Source: Coprinopsis marcescibilis (taxonomy: Eukaryota > Basidiomycota > Agaricomycetes > Agaricales > Psathyrellaceae). Taken from it: a DNA stretch of 64,000 bases. The stretch lies in NCBI GenBank assembly GCA_004369085.1, contig ML210147.1, forward strand, positions 1,224,393-1,288,392, in the 5' to 3' direction. Under the pieces are notes generated by a model. That model was given only the letters and a program-made list of their open reading frames with translations. It did not search any database and was not told the DNA's origin. Below are positions 24,401-34,295 of this stretch, in pieces (the first letter of the stretch is position 1; the number at the start of each line of letters is the position of its first letter). The translations under genes and the position numbers were made by a program.

Positions 24401-26100
24401 AGGGGCTCAATTGTGATGTGACCTGACTCTTACAACTCCCACTATCTGCGTAGATCCCAAAATATAGTTTCAAGGACACAACGTAGACTCGCTATTTGCC
24501 CCTCGCATCGTGGAAGTACAGTCTCAAATGCATCTCGGTGGCAGCCAGCCTACTACACGGAGTTAACCTGGCCAACGACGATCCCACCGTTCGAGCGCAT
24601 CCTTGGCTTCCAGTAGTCTGTGAGCCTATGCTCAACATGCCCTTCATTTCGGTCGCTGTCATACACCTAGTACGACGATCTCCAACGAGGATCGACACTC
24701 GTCGTAACGCCTGTTCCTGGAGCAGGCTCTTCCCATCGTTGATACCTCCGTCCATCTATCAGACCAGCGCAATTCATCATCTTGGCGAGTCCGAATCGAC
24801 CGTACTTTCGAAATGATCCTTGGTTCTTTTATCAATCGACGCCATCTCGTCGAGCATGCCCCCTCTGCACGCCCGATTTGATGCTGTAGCCGTCGATACT
24901 TCTTTCGACGGAACCCAGCTTCTCTGAGCCTCTGGGCTATTCAAACGACCCAGCTCAATCGCAATCACTTGAAAGCCGATTTTTTATCTCGTCGCTTGGT
25001 CCTACCGCGTCGCGCGCGCAGCGATCGGTTCGAAGGCTGTCGATGACGTCATATACATGTCATGGCTTTGAGTGTGGTTCAGGGGAAGTTTGTCGTCAGG
25101 ACACTTTCTCTCCGTTATTTTTGGATCCATCAGGGTACCATCAATAAGGTACTCTCGTAATTTCCTCGAGCTGAGTGTTCTTGCGCCAGTACTAGTGGAA
25201 CACTCGCAGTGCAGTTCCGGAAATGCGCCGGAGAGGCTCGTGGCCTGCCATAATAGGGTCAATCTCCCAAAGTGGTGTGTGCTTGCATCACTATGTCATC
25301 GTTCTTTGCTCATTACGCTGGCTCTAGCGGAAGAAGGAACCCACATAGCATTGGATACCTCTTTAATAGGAACACAACCCTAGAACCAGAAGTGGTTCCA
25401 ACTGACCATGACAAGGTGTGCGTCAGTTGCATCATGTTGACGCACTTTAGCGCATACTGACTCGCTCTCGGATGCGAAGGTGAAGGTGTGCATTGCAGTT
25501 CTGGACATGAACCACCATTCGAACCAGACGTTGGCTCGGATACTCTAGTAAACCGTTGAGCCGATTCAGTCGCCCTCAACGGGCCTCAACAGCCTTTGTG
25601 CACACCGAACTGTCAAAGTTCATATTCATGGGAATCACAACAAAGCCATCCTAAATGGGAAAGCCCTGGAGTAGAAGACCACCTTTTGTGTAGGTATACT
25701 TGTCTGGTACTGTCTTTTTGTGAATAACTTTCAGGGAAAAGCAAGGAGGCGTGTTGTTTGGGCATGCGCTATGAATGTCTTACCCTTAAGGAGGCTAATT
25801 AAAGCCATCACGTCAACAAGTTTGTCGCGTGAGTATTGTTTGTTGATTCCACTGTTGTTACTGTTGTTCTGCTCTAAACGGCAGTCAGGGTGCTTGCAAC
25901 CACACAATAGCCCATCGACAACACCGAATAAGTCCTCAATAGGCGGTATGCATTTAGGAACCAATCGTGCGGAATCCTTGCTTGCTTAACGCCACAGCCC
26001 GCATTCAACGCGTTTCAAGCGCAATCAACAAAAAGCGTTCAGCAGACCGGCTACTTATTTTGTTGTCAACAATAACAGAACAACTTTTTCGCGCGTTTTT

Positions 26101-26290
26101 GTGTTGCATGAACTTGCATTGCGTTGTATGTATAGCCGAAGCTTGAGATTGGTGCCTACAGGCCAGAAGCTTGCCGGTGCGCCATTGTCGTGCGGTATGA
26201 CATATCACAGCTGCGGCTCTTGGCGGTGGCCGGCGTGTTCTCGGTTACTAAAACACTCTGCCAGCTCTGTATGCACCAAGTCGCGTGCAT
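26101..26290 (+). repeat. Diverged repeat, copy A (RLVPTG element)
   Basis: The plus-strand frame contains RLVPTGQKLAG followed about 20 residues later by GSWRWPA. It resembles the frame at 27566-27730 (RLVPTGRRVTG ... SGWWIWHG) in the same orientation. Similarity is visible at protein level and weakly at DNA level. Identity of the element is unknown. Confidence 0.4.
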
Positions 26291-27565
26291 ATAGAACATG
26301 AACAAGCGCCCGCCGTTCACTTCCGGTGCTCATGGGACCTCTCACCTTCGCCGTGCACGCGTACATATGTTGGTGTTAGGACGTAGTACACTGGGGGCTC
26401 AAAGCGTGGCTGTCTAAAATCATCACTGCGCATTACTTCGCGTCCGCCAAAATCGTACAAAACACGTATCTCAATCTCCCAGTGTTTGCCTACGCATATG
26501 GTCGTGTCCCCAGCGAGTAGCTCAACTCACCGACACGCAACCCAAAGGGAGCGGTTCGTACTTGCAAAGCATTTAATCTCGGTAGCTCCTTACTCTTCGA
26601 TACCTCCATCCATCTTGGAACAGTTGGGAAGAGCTGCGCGGCATTGGCAGGTTATCGTCTTAACATTCCCGTTCAATGAGAATGCGAACTGGCGCGATGT
26701 GATGCTGCAAGCTTTCTCCCGCTGGCATTGTGAGTTTCAGAGACAGGATCGTGATGATCGCAAGCGGCAACTGAAGGTGGATTGGTCAACAACAGTCTCA
26801 AGCTATGAAAGCTTGATCACCAGCCTGGCCCAGTGAAGCTGCAACTGCTGCACGGATTGCCACTTGCGGTGTTACCAAGCCACGATGCAGGACGTTCCGC
26901 TACTCATGCTTTTGCGTCTTGGTATAGGAAGAACTTACCCACTGTCTACAAGTTCGCCGATACGGAGAGCCCAATGGGCAGTGGCCGAGCTTGCGTTGCA
27001 TGCTCGATACGTACCTCTTCTTCCCAACGTCCCAGGTTGATGATCGAAGTTGGGCCTGGAGAGCAGCTCTACACCCGCACAGGCTCGCACCCAGACAAAC
27101 CTAAGCAGTCGCATACCAAAGGGGATGCCGCATCCTGATATGAGCTGGAGACCACCACGCTAAGACGCAAGGAAGCCCGGGATGGGTAAGTGAAGCCATA
27201 CTTGGACCTTCTGCCCATATGAGCGGGATTCGTAGTATCATACTGCCTGTGTGTGAAATCATCGATGATTCAGATGCTTGGAGTGCTTAGCAGCACACGT
27301 ACGTGTCTGCGTCAGCGGATGGCGGCAGAACACTTGGATGACTGTATCCATCGTGACTTGGATTATTAGTAGCACAACCGTGACGCAGGCGTTGCTTCTT
27401 CAGCCACTTCAGGTCTAGGATTGTGCGACGAACTGGTGTGGGACACTCTGGAAGGTACTGGAAGCGTCAAGCCGGGGATACATCCATGGCATGCCCACTT
27501 GTCAGTCCAGCCGTCATGAGTGAGAGCGAGAGACCTGCGAGAGATAAGATACGCCAGATAGATGG

Positions 27566-27730
27566 ATGCGTGTCAGTGTTGTGATCGTGATGTGTGTACA
27601 TGTTGATTCCAGGCTGGTACCTACCGGCCGCCGGGTAACTGGATTGCTATCGAGTTCCCTTGAATACAGTAAGCCCTACGTACGCTCGGGCTGGTGGATC
27701 TGGCACGGTAAAGCCCAGCTTTCAGCTCGA
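27566..27730 (+). repeat. Diverged repeat, copy B (RLVPTG element)
   Basis: The plus-strand frame carries RLVPTGRRVTGLLSSSLEYS and then RSGWWIWHGKA, matching copy A at 26101-26290 in order and spacing. Neither copy has an intact long frame, so both look like remnants. Confidence 0.4.
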
Positions 27731-29111
27731 GCGCTCGAGGGGCGGATGCAAATGCTGGCCGAGCTGGTGTGATGTGGATTCGACCTGGCATGATCGCAGT
27801 AAATACGGACTATATCCAAGGCAGAAGGAGCGCCTGATACGGAGTTTGATGCTTTGAAGCTGCCAGAAGAGGGGTGAAGCGCTTCGATGGGGAATCGGAA
27901 GGAGAGGGACGCATGCGCGTTGCACTGCATGTACGTACTACATGTTTCCATTTCGTACTTAGCTGTAAGTCGACTTTCGAATCGAAGGGGCCAGGTTAGG
28001 AATATTGACAAAATAATCACCTGGGGCAAGGATAATCGCCAACCGGGACACGGTCATCGCCAATGACATTTTGGACAACCTCAGCCATTATTAGCGCTTT
28101 CGGCTTTCCCAGAGTGCGAAGGATGAAACATATTGTGTGAACGTAGTCGATATTGCTCAGCACGAGCGCTCGGCAAGCGGAGGTCCACTGACCACTGAGG
28201 CCACACAAGTGGAATGAACAAATGGCCCCTTCGCGACTGCCTCACTTCATCGCACTCGGTGTCAAGGCTGGCATCAGACCCACACACCGAGGTACACCTC
28301 ACTCGATCATTCATAATACCCAGTGCCTCAGAATCAGAGCAGCGTAGGACCAAAAAGCTAGAACTAACTTCCAATTCGGAAAGATAACTCGACTCAGCCC
28401 TCTTCTGTCACCGAATCGCACCTCGAATGCTCATCTCCGAACGCACCCCTTTACCTTGAATCACCGGCATCTATAGTATTCCCTCCTCTACCTGCCTTAC
28501 ATGGTATTATTCTACCCGAATGTGATGATGAGCTGGCGCGACAATTCACTAGGTTAGATCCCCGGGGTTTCAGTTATGTATGTATAGCAAGGCGTGACTT
28601 CTACCGCCACAAATGAGGGTACGATTAGCGTCGTGCCGGGCTTATGTCCGTAGCCGTAGCGCACACAAGCCGCGCCTCATGTTTATTTCGCAGCTCTCGA
28701 CGAGCAGGCGACGCTCGGAACTACGAGGTCTCGGAATATATTGCCTGTGGCGCCGACCAACTCAACTTGCATGTTTAGTTTAAGGGTTCACCGGCATCAG
28801 AGGGCTCAAAGTTTGACGATGTGATTTGTTTCTTGAATAGATCTCGGAATGTTAATCCGGAAATCCACTTGGACGTGAGATAGCTGGAAGTTGATGGTGC
28901 CGGAAGACGACATTGCAGAGTCATACATATGTGAAGAAGAACTTGGAAAAGGCTTGGAAAAGGCGCTGGTGGTGGTTGATTTAAGCGGTCAGAGGTAGTT
29001 CGCTACGATAATATGAGCCGTTGATGATGTCACGCCTTAATCCGCCACAGATGTCACAACCCCACTTTCTTTTTCCTCTTCCTCTCTTTCAACTGACTAC
29101 TATATCCAGCC

Positions 29112-29702
29112 ATGGACAAGCGTTTTCAGCTTCTACTTCTTTCGTATCACCAATGTTAGTTTGGATTTAGTTTGGATGGGACACGAGGCGTGGTGAACCA
29201 GTTCTCCGACAGGGTCACGCCGAGTCAGCAGAACTGAAGAGAAAACTTGACGCGGTTGGTGAATATGATATGATATGCATGTTATCTACGCGATGCCCAA
29301 CTGCCAACACAACGTACTTGACTTCCATGAAGAACTTCAAAGGCGACTTCGCATGCCTCCAGGCTCGGCAAGACGTCAATAGCATGATACGTCTCCAAGG
29401 CGCCCTGATTCGAAGCGCAGCGCAGACTGAGCGCGAGGCCGCGAACTGGGAAACCTTTGCATATACGGGGCACAGTTACTACACTTACCTCGTATCTTAT
29501 GGGGTACCACCCAGCTCCCATAGCGAAGAAGACGCCGCGTTGCGCGATACTCTCCCCAAGCAGTATCTACACAACCCCAAAAAACCTGAAAATCACCCAA
29601 TGATCAACACTCAAGAGGCATCTTGTCAGGTGTTACATACACTGATACTCTTTTTTGTTCTAGTTTGCTGCTACCCTCTGCCCTCAGCGCAGCGAGGCAT
29701 AA
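29112..29702 (+). CDS. Candidate three-exon gene of unknown function inside the gene-poor segment
   Basis: Proposed exons 29112-29154, 29202-29629 and 29688-29702 give 161 residues; acceptor 29663 instead of 29687 would add eight residues before the same stop. Support: a pyrimidine-rich leader and a good start context (CCAGCCATGG), a 47-nt intron of the local size with GT-AG ends that joins MDKRFQLLLLSYHQ in frame to a 142-codon open stretch, and a second intron whose two possible acceptors lead to one stop codon. The product is mildly helical (AELKRKLDAVGEYDM, then RLQGALIRSAAQTEREAANW), with no signal peptide, membrane segment or domain I know. It could be an orphan gene or a fortuitous frame. 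Confidence 0.38.
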
Positions 29703-30243
29703 CATCTCTGATTATCTATTCCTTTTACAGCAGAGACTAGTATTACTGCTGCTGCGAGCGGGGCACGAGGCAGCCCGGCTTCTTCAACAGCACCGTCGGC
29801 ATATCGCCTCGAATCTTCAAGTTGCCGTTAATGGAAGCAACGGAGCGTAGCGAGGCCTTTTGGTGGCGTGCTGTGGTCACCAAGTCAAATTCTTCTTCTC
29901 CTTTATCATCATCATCCTTGAATTCGGAAAATTCGCAACATACAGCATGTTCTTCTTTGATTTTTTTTTTGGAATGGGTGCTTCGAGTGGTGTTGACAGA
30001 CGGCGTCTTGCCGCACGCACAGTTTTACCCTCGCTTAGTCGCATATCTCCTTTCAACAGCAGTTCCGGTCCTGTCCTTTACGAACCAGTTCTGAGAAGCA
30101 AGAACCAGGAGTCGGGGCTCTGTCTTTCTTTTATCACAGGAAAAAAGCGAGGGGTGAATTCGGGATGTTCGGGACTCGGGAGTGCGTAGGACGCAACTCG
30201 CACCCCTCTCCGAGTATGCACACACTGGGGCTCGCAAGCTCGC

Positions 30244-30269
30244 TTCACGCGTCTTGGGCCAAGCGTGAA
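30244..30269. repeat. Interrupted hairpin with CACG and CTTGG/CCAAG stem
   Basis: TTCACG and CTTGG on the left pair with CCAAG and CGTGAA on the right, leaving a single-base loop and a 3-nt bulge (cgt). An ACGCGT palindrome overlaps the left arm. Confidence 0.6.
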
Positions 30270-32337
30270 ACCGCCAATGCGCCCGCGCCCGCAAGGGTGC
30301 ATCGACAATGCGACGCGAACCTCCCATGGTCCCATGAAATGTGAATTCTCGCTCCCCAACCAAACCTTACCTCCGGCCAAGCATATTCAAGTTCATGTTA
30401 CCGTTAATGTCAATCCTACGAAAATGTTCAAACATTCACTTTTGGCCGGATCCTACTAGTTACCAAGGCGCGTATTCCGGATTCCCCGTGCCACTGGCAG
30501 CGCAGCGTGTTGCCATGCACGAAGCACCAGAATCAGAATATACATAGTGGCCAAAATTAAGCAACGAACGCTGGATGAGCTGAATTTCCTATTTGCGTTA
30601 GCTGTGGTCATGTTGGGATTTGGGACTTGAGTTAAATTAGGGGTAACATTGAGAGCTGGTGAGGCGCGTGGCCGCGCACGCGGCGCTTCCTCATCTCCAA
30701 GCGTCTAGCTTATGCCCGGTAAGGCAGCCCTGTTGGTCTCCTGACCTGCCTCGAGTCTTTTTGCTCTGAGCAACCTGTGCTGCCGCTTGCGAGATTATGA
30801 TTATTTCGACCAAGTGTCGTATCATGTTGATATATGCGTGTATGTGGGTTTTATCTTATCGGATGATTACCGTTTTTAACGTTTTGAGAACGAACTGGGG
30901 TGAGCCTGGCGAAGCAGAATAATAGACTCGCACAGTATGGCTCTGTGTGTGAGTGGCCTAGGAATAGGTGCAGGGTGTTGGGTGTAGGGTGATGCTATGG
31001 GGTTTACACGCTTCCCTCGTAGCTACAAGGTAATGGCACCCTCCGAGACCCCTCGCGGCATGATATGAACGAAGTGCGACAAGAATAGGTATCCAGATAA
31101 TTTAAATACAAGCTCACTTCACTTTACAACTCGGAGCCAACTCTATGCTATGCATATCACACTCGCTTCTTGAGCACGATTTGGACGTGCTGCAGGGGAG
31201 GGTCGCTGCAAAGGGACGATCATCAAGCGCCCGAAGCCTCGAGGTGATAGGTGGTACTGGCAGTCCTATACGTAGTGCTCAGTAATACACCAGGTGATGA
31301 TAACTAACACGCGTGAGTAAGGGATCCCTAATCGTACTTACCTATTTTTGTAAACACTCAACGATCTACTATGAATAGAAGCCTTACTTACCTAGGTTAC
31401 TCACTCCACGAAGGAAACCACGATGGACTCGGGCTCGGTGAATCGTTTATGATCTCTGATCTATCGCTTGTTCTTGGCAAGTTCTAAGGGAACGCAGTGA
31501 GAATAATTCTGTCTGTCGGACAACGCCATATATCATTGGATGTATGAAGACTCTATTAGAGCTGCGTGCTCTAACGACAAGACACCTGGCTTATTCTGCT
31601 CTCCAAGCTTCTTGCGTGACAGATGAGACTCGGTCCAGGGACCAGGCGATTCGATTGGACCGGACATTGCACTTTTCATTTCGCTTGCCTCCCCTTCGTG
31701 TTATCTTATCACAAACCATCTTAATTGATTCTTCAAGTCGCTCAGAACAAGATAATAAAAATCATAAACGATCGTTCAATTCATTTTTAGGGCGCTTGTA
31801 ATGCTGCTAAGCGTTGAAGCCCTATAGCGTGTATGTACGTAGTGGTAAAACTATCGTCCTACTTTCGAGTGCTGAGAGGCAAGTACTGGCAGTCGCACGT
31901 CGAGTACGACTGGGCACTGGACCCTAGCGGTGTATGTAAACATGAGACAGAGGCGTAGTAGTAAATACTTTCATAAAAAAGTGGTGTGGGGAATCGTGAT
32001 CGTGAAACATGAACAAGACGTGAATACAAGTACAGATGTTGGTGTTGCGTGCATGATAAAGATAGGTGGAGATGAAGATGAAGATGAGATGAGGGAGAAG
32101 ATGCGAATGTGCCATAAGAAGAGAGAAAGCATGGATGGATGAAGAAAGCAATTGAGAAATTGTTCAACAGGGTATATGGAAAACGATGAGAAACGAAAGA
32201 AAGCAGGCGATGGTGTGTAGCAAGTGCGTGTAGCTGGGGTCGATGCGAATGTCGAAGAAATGCATGATGATAAAAATACATGATCCATTGCGTTGTTGCG
32301 AGATGAGAGAATGCGAATGTCGATGCCGGTTGTTGAT

Positions 32338-32355
32338 GAGAGAGAGAGAGAGAGA
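32338..32355. repeat. GA dinucleotide microsatellite
   Basis: Nine GA units immediately downstream of the minus-strand gene ending at 32386. Confidence 0.9.
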
Positions 32356-32385
32356 AACGATGTCGCCAAAGGTCGGTGAGGTTGT

Positions 32386-33321
32386 CTAGATCAAAGACTG
32401 TACTCTCTTCTTTATTCTCCTCTCGGCCCTGAACATTCCAAAGCGTATCCTCAAGGACAACGCCTGCCACTGCCGCTGCAAACTCTCTCCACACGTCGGT
32501 ACACTCTCCTCCTTCCGCTTCCGCCTCTGTTGCTCCTCCTCTTCGTCATCATCATCCTGCTGCTGCTGCTGCTCTTCCTCCTCGACGACCTCCTCTACGA
32601 ATCTATTGCGCTGGTCTTCGCGAGCATATTCGATGCTGCGCCTCCGCTGGCTCTCTACCACATCTTCAAAGTCGTATGAAAGGCGCTTGGGCACCTTGGC
32701 GCGCTCGTCGTCACGCTCCCGATCAAGGGTGGTCGCCGAAGTCCGTCTGCGCTTCTTCAAAGCCGAGATGCGACACCGCTGCTTGCACGACTCGTCCGTG
32801 TCAGCTGGTGACTGTGCTGGGCTCAGCACGGAAGAAGAAGACGAAGCAGAGGACGAGGCAATGGTTGAGATGGGCGAAACACCACTCGAGGCGAGAATTG
32901 CGCCAGACGAGTACTTTGAGGTTGGTGAGTATGTCGGAGAGTTTGAGCGACGCGTCGAGGGGTAGTGAAACTGGGATTGGGGTCGTGTCTTGGTTCTGGT
33001 AGAAGAGAACGAATTGCGTTTGTTGGCAAAGCCAAGGTCGTCATGGGTGTCCTCGTCATCGTCCAGCAGCAGAGCCGAGTCGTCGTCGTAGGGATTTGTC
33101 GGGTAACGTTGGGACTTGGGCGATTGGTATATGATTGGGAACTGCCTGTAATCCGGGTCGTGCATATCACCATGGGCATCGACGTAAGGCCCGTAGGTGG
33201 CTCTGTGCTGTGTGGGACGGTAGTAGGAGGACGTATAGGAGGGATCAAGGAGTCGTGAAATGTCGTTGTTCTGTCTTGTTATGATTTGGTCGGATGAGTG
33301 GGGGGAGCGTAGGCCAATCAT
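32386..33321 (-). CDS. Conserved fungal protein of unknown function with basic C-terminus
   Basis: Single-exon gene, 311 residues. The frame stays open for another 490 nt upstream, but I start at 33321 because MIGLRSPHSSDQIITRQNND and the following ISRLLDPSY look like the N-terminus I associate with this Agaricomycete group, and a TATAAAG box lies 52-58 nt before it. The middle is low-complexity: Tyr/Pro-rich, Asp/Glu runs, Ser runs and a Gln run encoded by CTG repeats. The C-terminus is ordered and basic: SLQRQWQALSLRIRFGMFRA then RRIKKRVQSLI, the most conserved part. No catalytic motif, signal peptide or membrane helix. Function unknown. It is the only well-supported gene within about 29 kb. 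Confidence 0.75.
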   Translation of the reverse strand: MIGLRSPHSSDQIITRQNNDISRLLDPSYTSSYYRPTQHRATYGPYVDAHGDMHDPDYRQFPIIYQSPKSQRYPTNPYDDDSALLLDDDEDTHDDLGFANKRNSFSSTRTKTRPQSQFHYPSTRRSNSPTYSPTSKYSSGAILASSGVSPISTIASSSASSSSSVLSPAQSPADTDESCKQRCRISALKKRRRTSATTLDRERDDERAKVPKRLSYDFEDVVESQRRRSIEYAREDQRNRFVEEVVEEEEQQQQQDDDDEEEEQQRRKRKEESVPTCGESLQRQWQALSLRIRFGMFRAERRIKKRVQSLI

Positions 33322-33372
33322 GTTGGCTGGGTGGGATGGGACAGACGTGGGGTTGCTCAGATCGCCTGCTGC

Positions 33373-33379
33373 CTTTATA
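33373..33379 (-). promoter_or_regulatory. TATA-like box of the 311-residue gene
   Basis: Minus-strand TATAAAG, 52-58 nt upstream of the chosen start codon at 33321; it supports that start over upstream in-frame ATGs. Confidence 0.4.
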
Positions 33380-34214
33380 GCCAAACCCGAACTGAGCATC
33401 CGACACCCGGATATATCACCAGATCTGAACCGAGCCACTTCTGTCCGGACACACCGGTCCTTCCTAATCCGGCGCGAACCGGTTTGCCTCTTCCCCCCAT
33501 CGATTAAGCCCTTTGTCGCCCCACACACATGCACCTGCCTCATTGCCCAAAGAACCATTGGTTGCCGACAATTCTGCTGCGATATCCCATTCATCCTTTC
33601 CCGATTATCTTCCATTGTCTGTTGGAGGGTGTTGCTGACTCTAATGACTCGAGTGCGGAATTCGCACCAAGTCGGACTCTTCTCTGTCCGTTCCGACCCC
33701 AAAGGCCCATTGTGCTTCTCTCGCATGTAGAAAGTTGCGTATGTCTCTTTCAAGTATGAATTCACTGCTCCAAGGCTGTGCCAGAGAACTGCGACTGCCT
33801 CGGACTGGAACATCCAGCAGAGGTCATGGGACCACGGTACTTGCCAATTCTATCCAGCTGCTCTGCTTGCATTCCGAACATGCCCGAAGCGAAAATCCTG
33901 CTGTTGCTACGAACCACTGGATACACTATTCTGACCCCAAGCTTCCTCAAATATCACATTTTTACCGCTTGAAAACTCGCAAAAGTCCCCGAGCCGGTCG
34001 CCCTCGCCCCAGGACCCAATCGCACATCGCCAGCAACCACAGAGTGGCAAAAGCACGATGACAATCCGTTTATCACAATGAAATAGCCACGTTTTTTGGC
34101 TACCCATTATTGGCCCCGGTTGGTGATGTCGGTTCCATTATCATCCCATTCCCAAGGCCGAGTGTGCTTATGTTCTCTTGCTGAGCCTTATGCTTAGAGA
34201 TGCCGTGCGTGTGA

Positions 34215-34295
34215 GACGCGTCGCTTTGGTTGACGCGTCCGACGGGCTGCTTATGCTTTTCTTCTCTCATCATCAATTTTACTCCGGGACGCGTC
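34215..34295. promoter_or_regulatory. Three GACGCGTC palindromes within 81 bp
   Basis: Exact 8-bp palindromes at 34215-34222, 34232-34239 and 34288-34295. The core ACGCGT is the MCB element bound by MBF-type factors in ascomycete yeasts; use in this organism is inference. No gene start is evident within a few hundred bases, though the 311-residue gene begins about 0.9 kb to the left. Confidence 0.3.

Larger units (their letters stand above)
17847..29111. other. Gene-poor segment, left part (11.3 kb)
   Basis: Many short overlapping frames on both strands, none with a known domain, and no LTR, reverse transcriptase, integrase or transposase motif that I could read. Distinct items inside are a hairpin (17914-17957), a CT tract (18444-18461) and a diverged repeat pair (26101-26290 and 27566-27730). 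The stretch 19500-19690 includes a stop-free run (DELLASVNRLGIKDGPLDCP) that looks mildly protein-like but cannot be extended. Decayed mobile or duplicated DNA is possible but unproven. Confidence 0.5.
29703..32385. other. Gene-poor segment between the orphan candidate and the 311-residue gene
   Basis: Short frames only. Contains a hairpin at 30244-30269 and a GA tract at 32338-32355 just past the 3' end of the next gene. The right part probably includes that gene's 3' UTR. Confidence 0.5.

Noticed and set aside
26486..27138. Two adjacent frames (116 and 101 codons) as a small operon-like pair or split gene
   Set aside because: The second starts at a non-ATG codon, no plausible intron joins them, and no family match was recognised.
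33322..33813. N-terminal extension of the 311-residue protein (open frame continues upstream)
   Set aside because: The extension would cover the TATA-like box and has no similarity to the family start; it is treated as upstream region.
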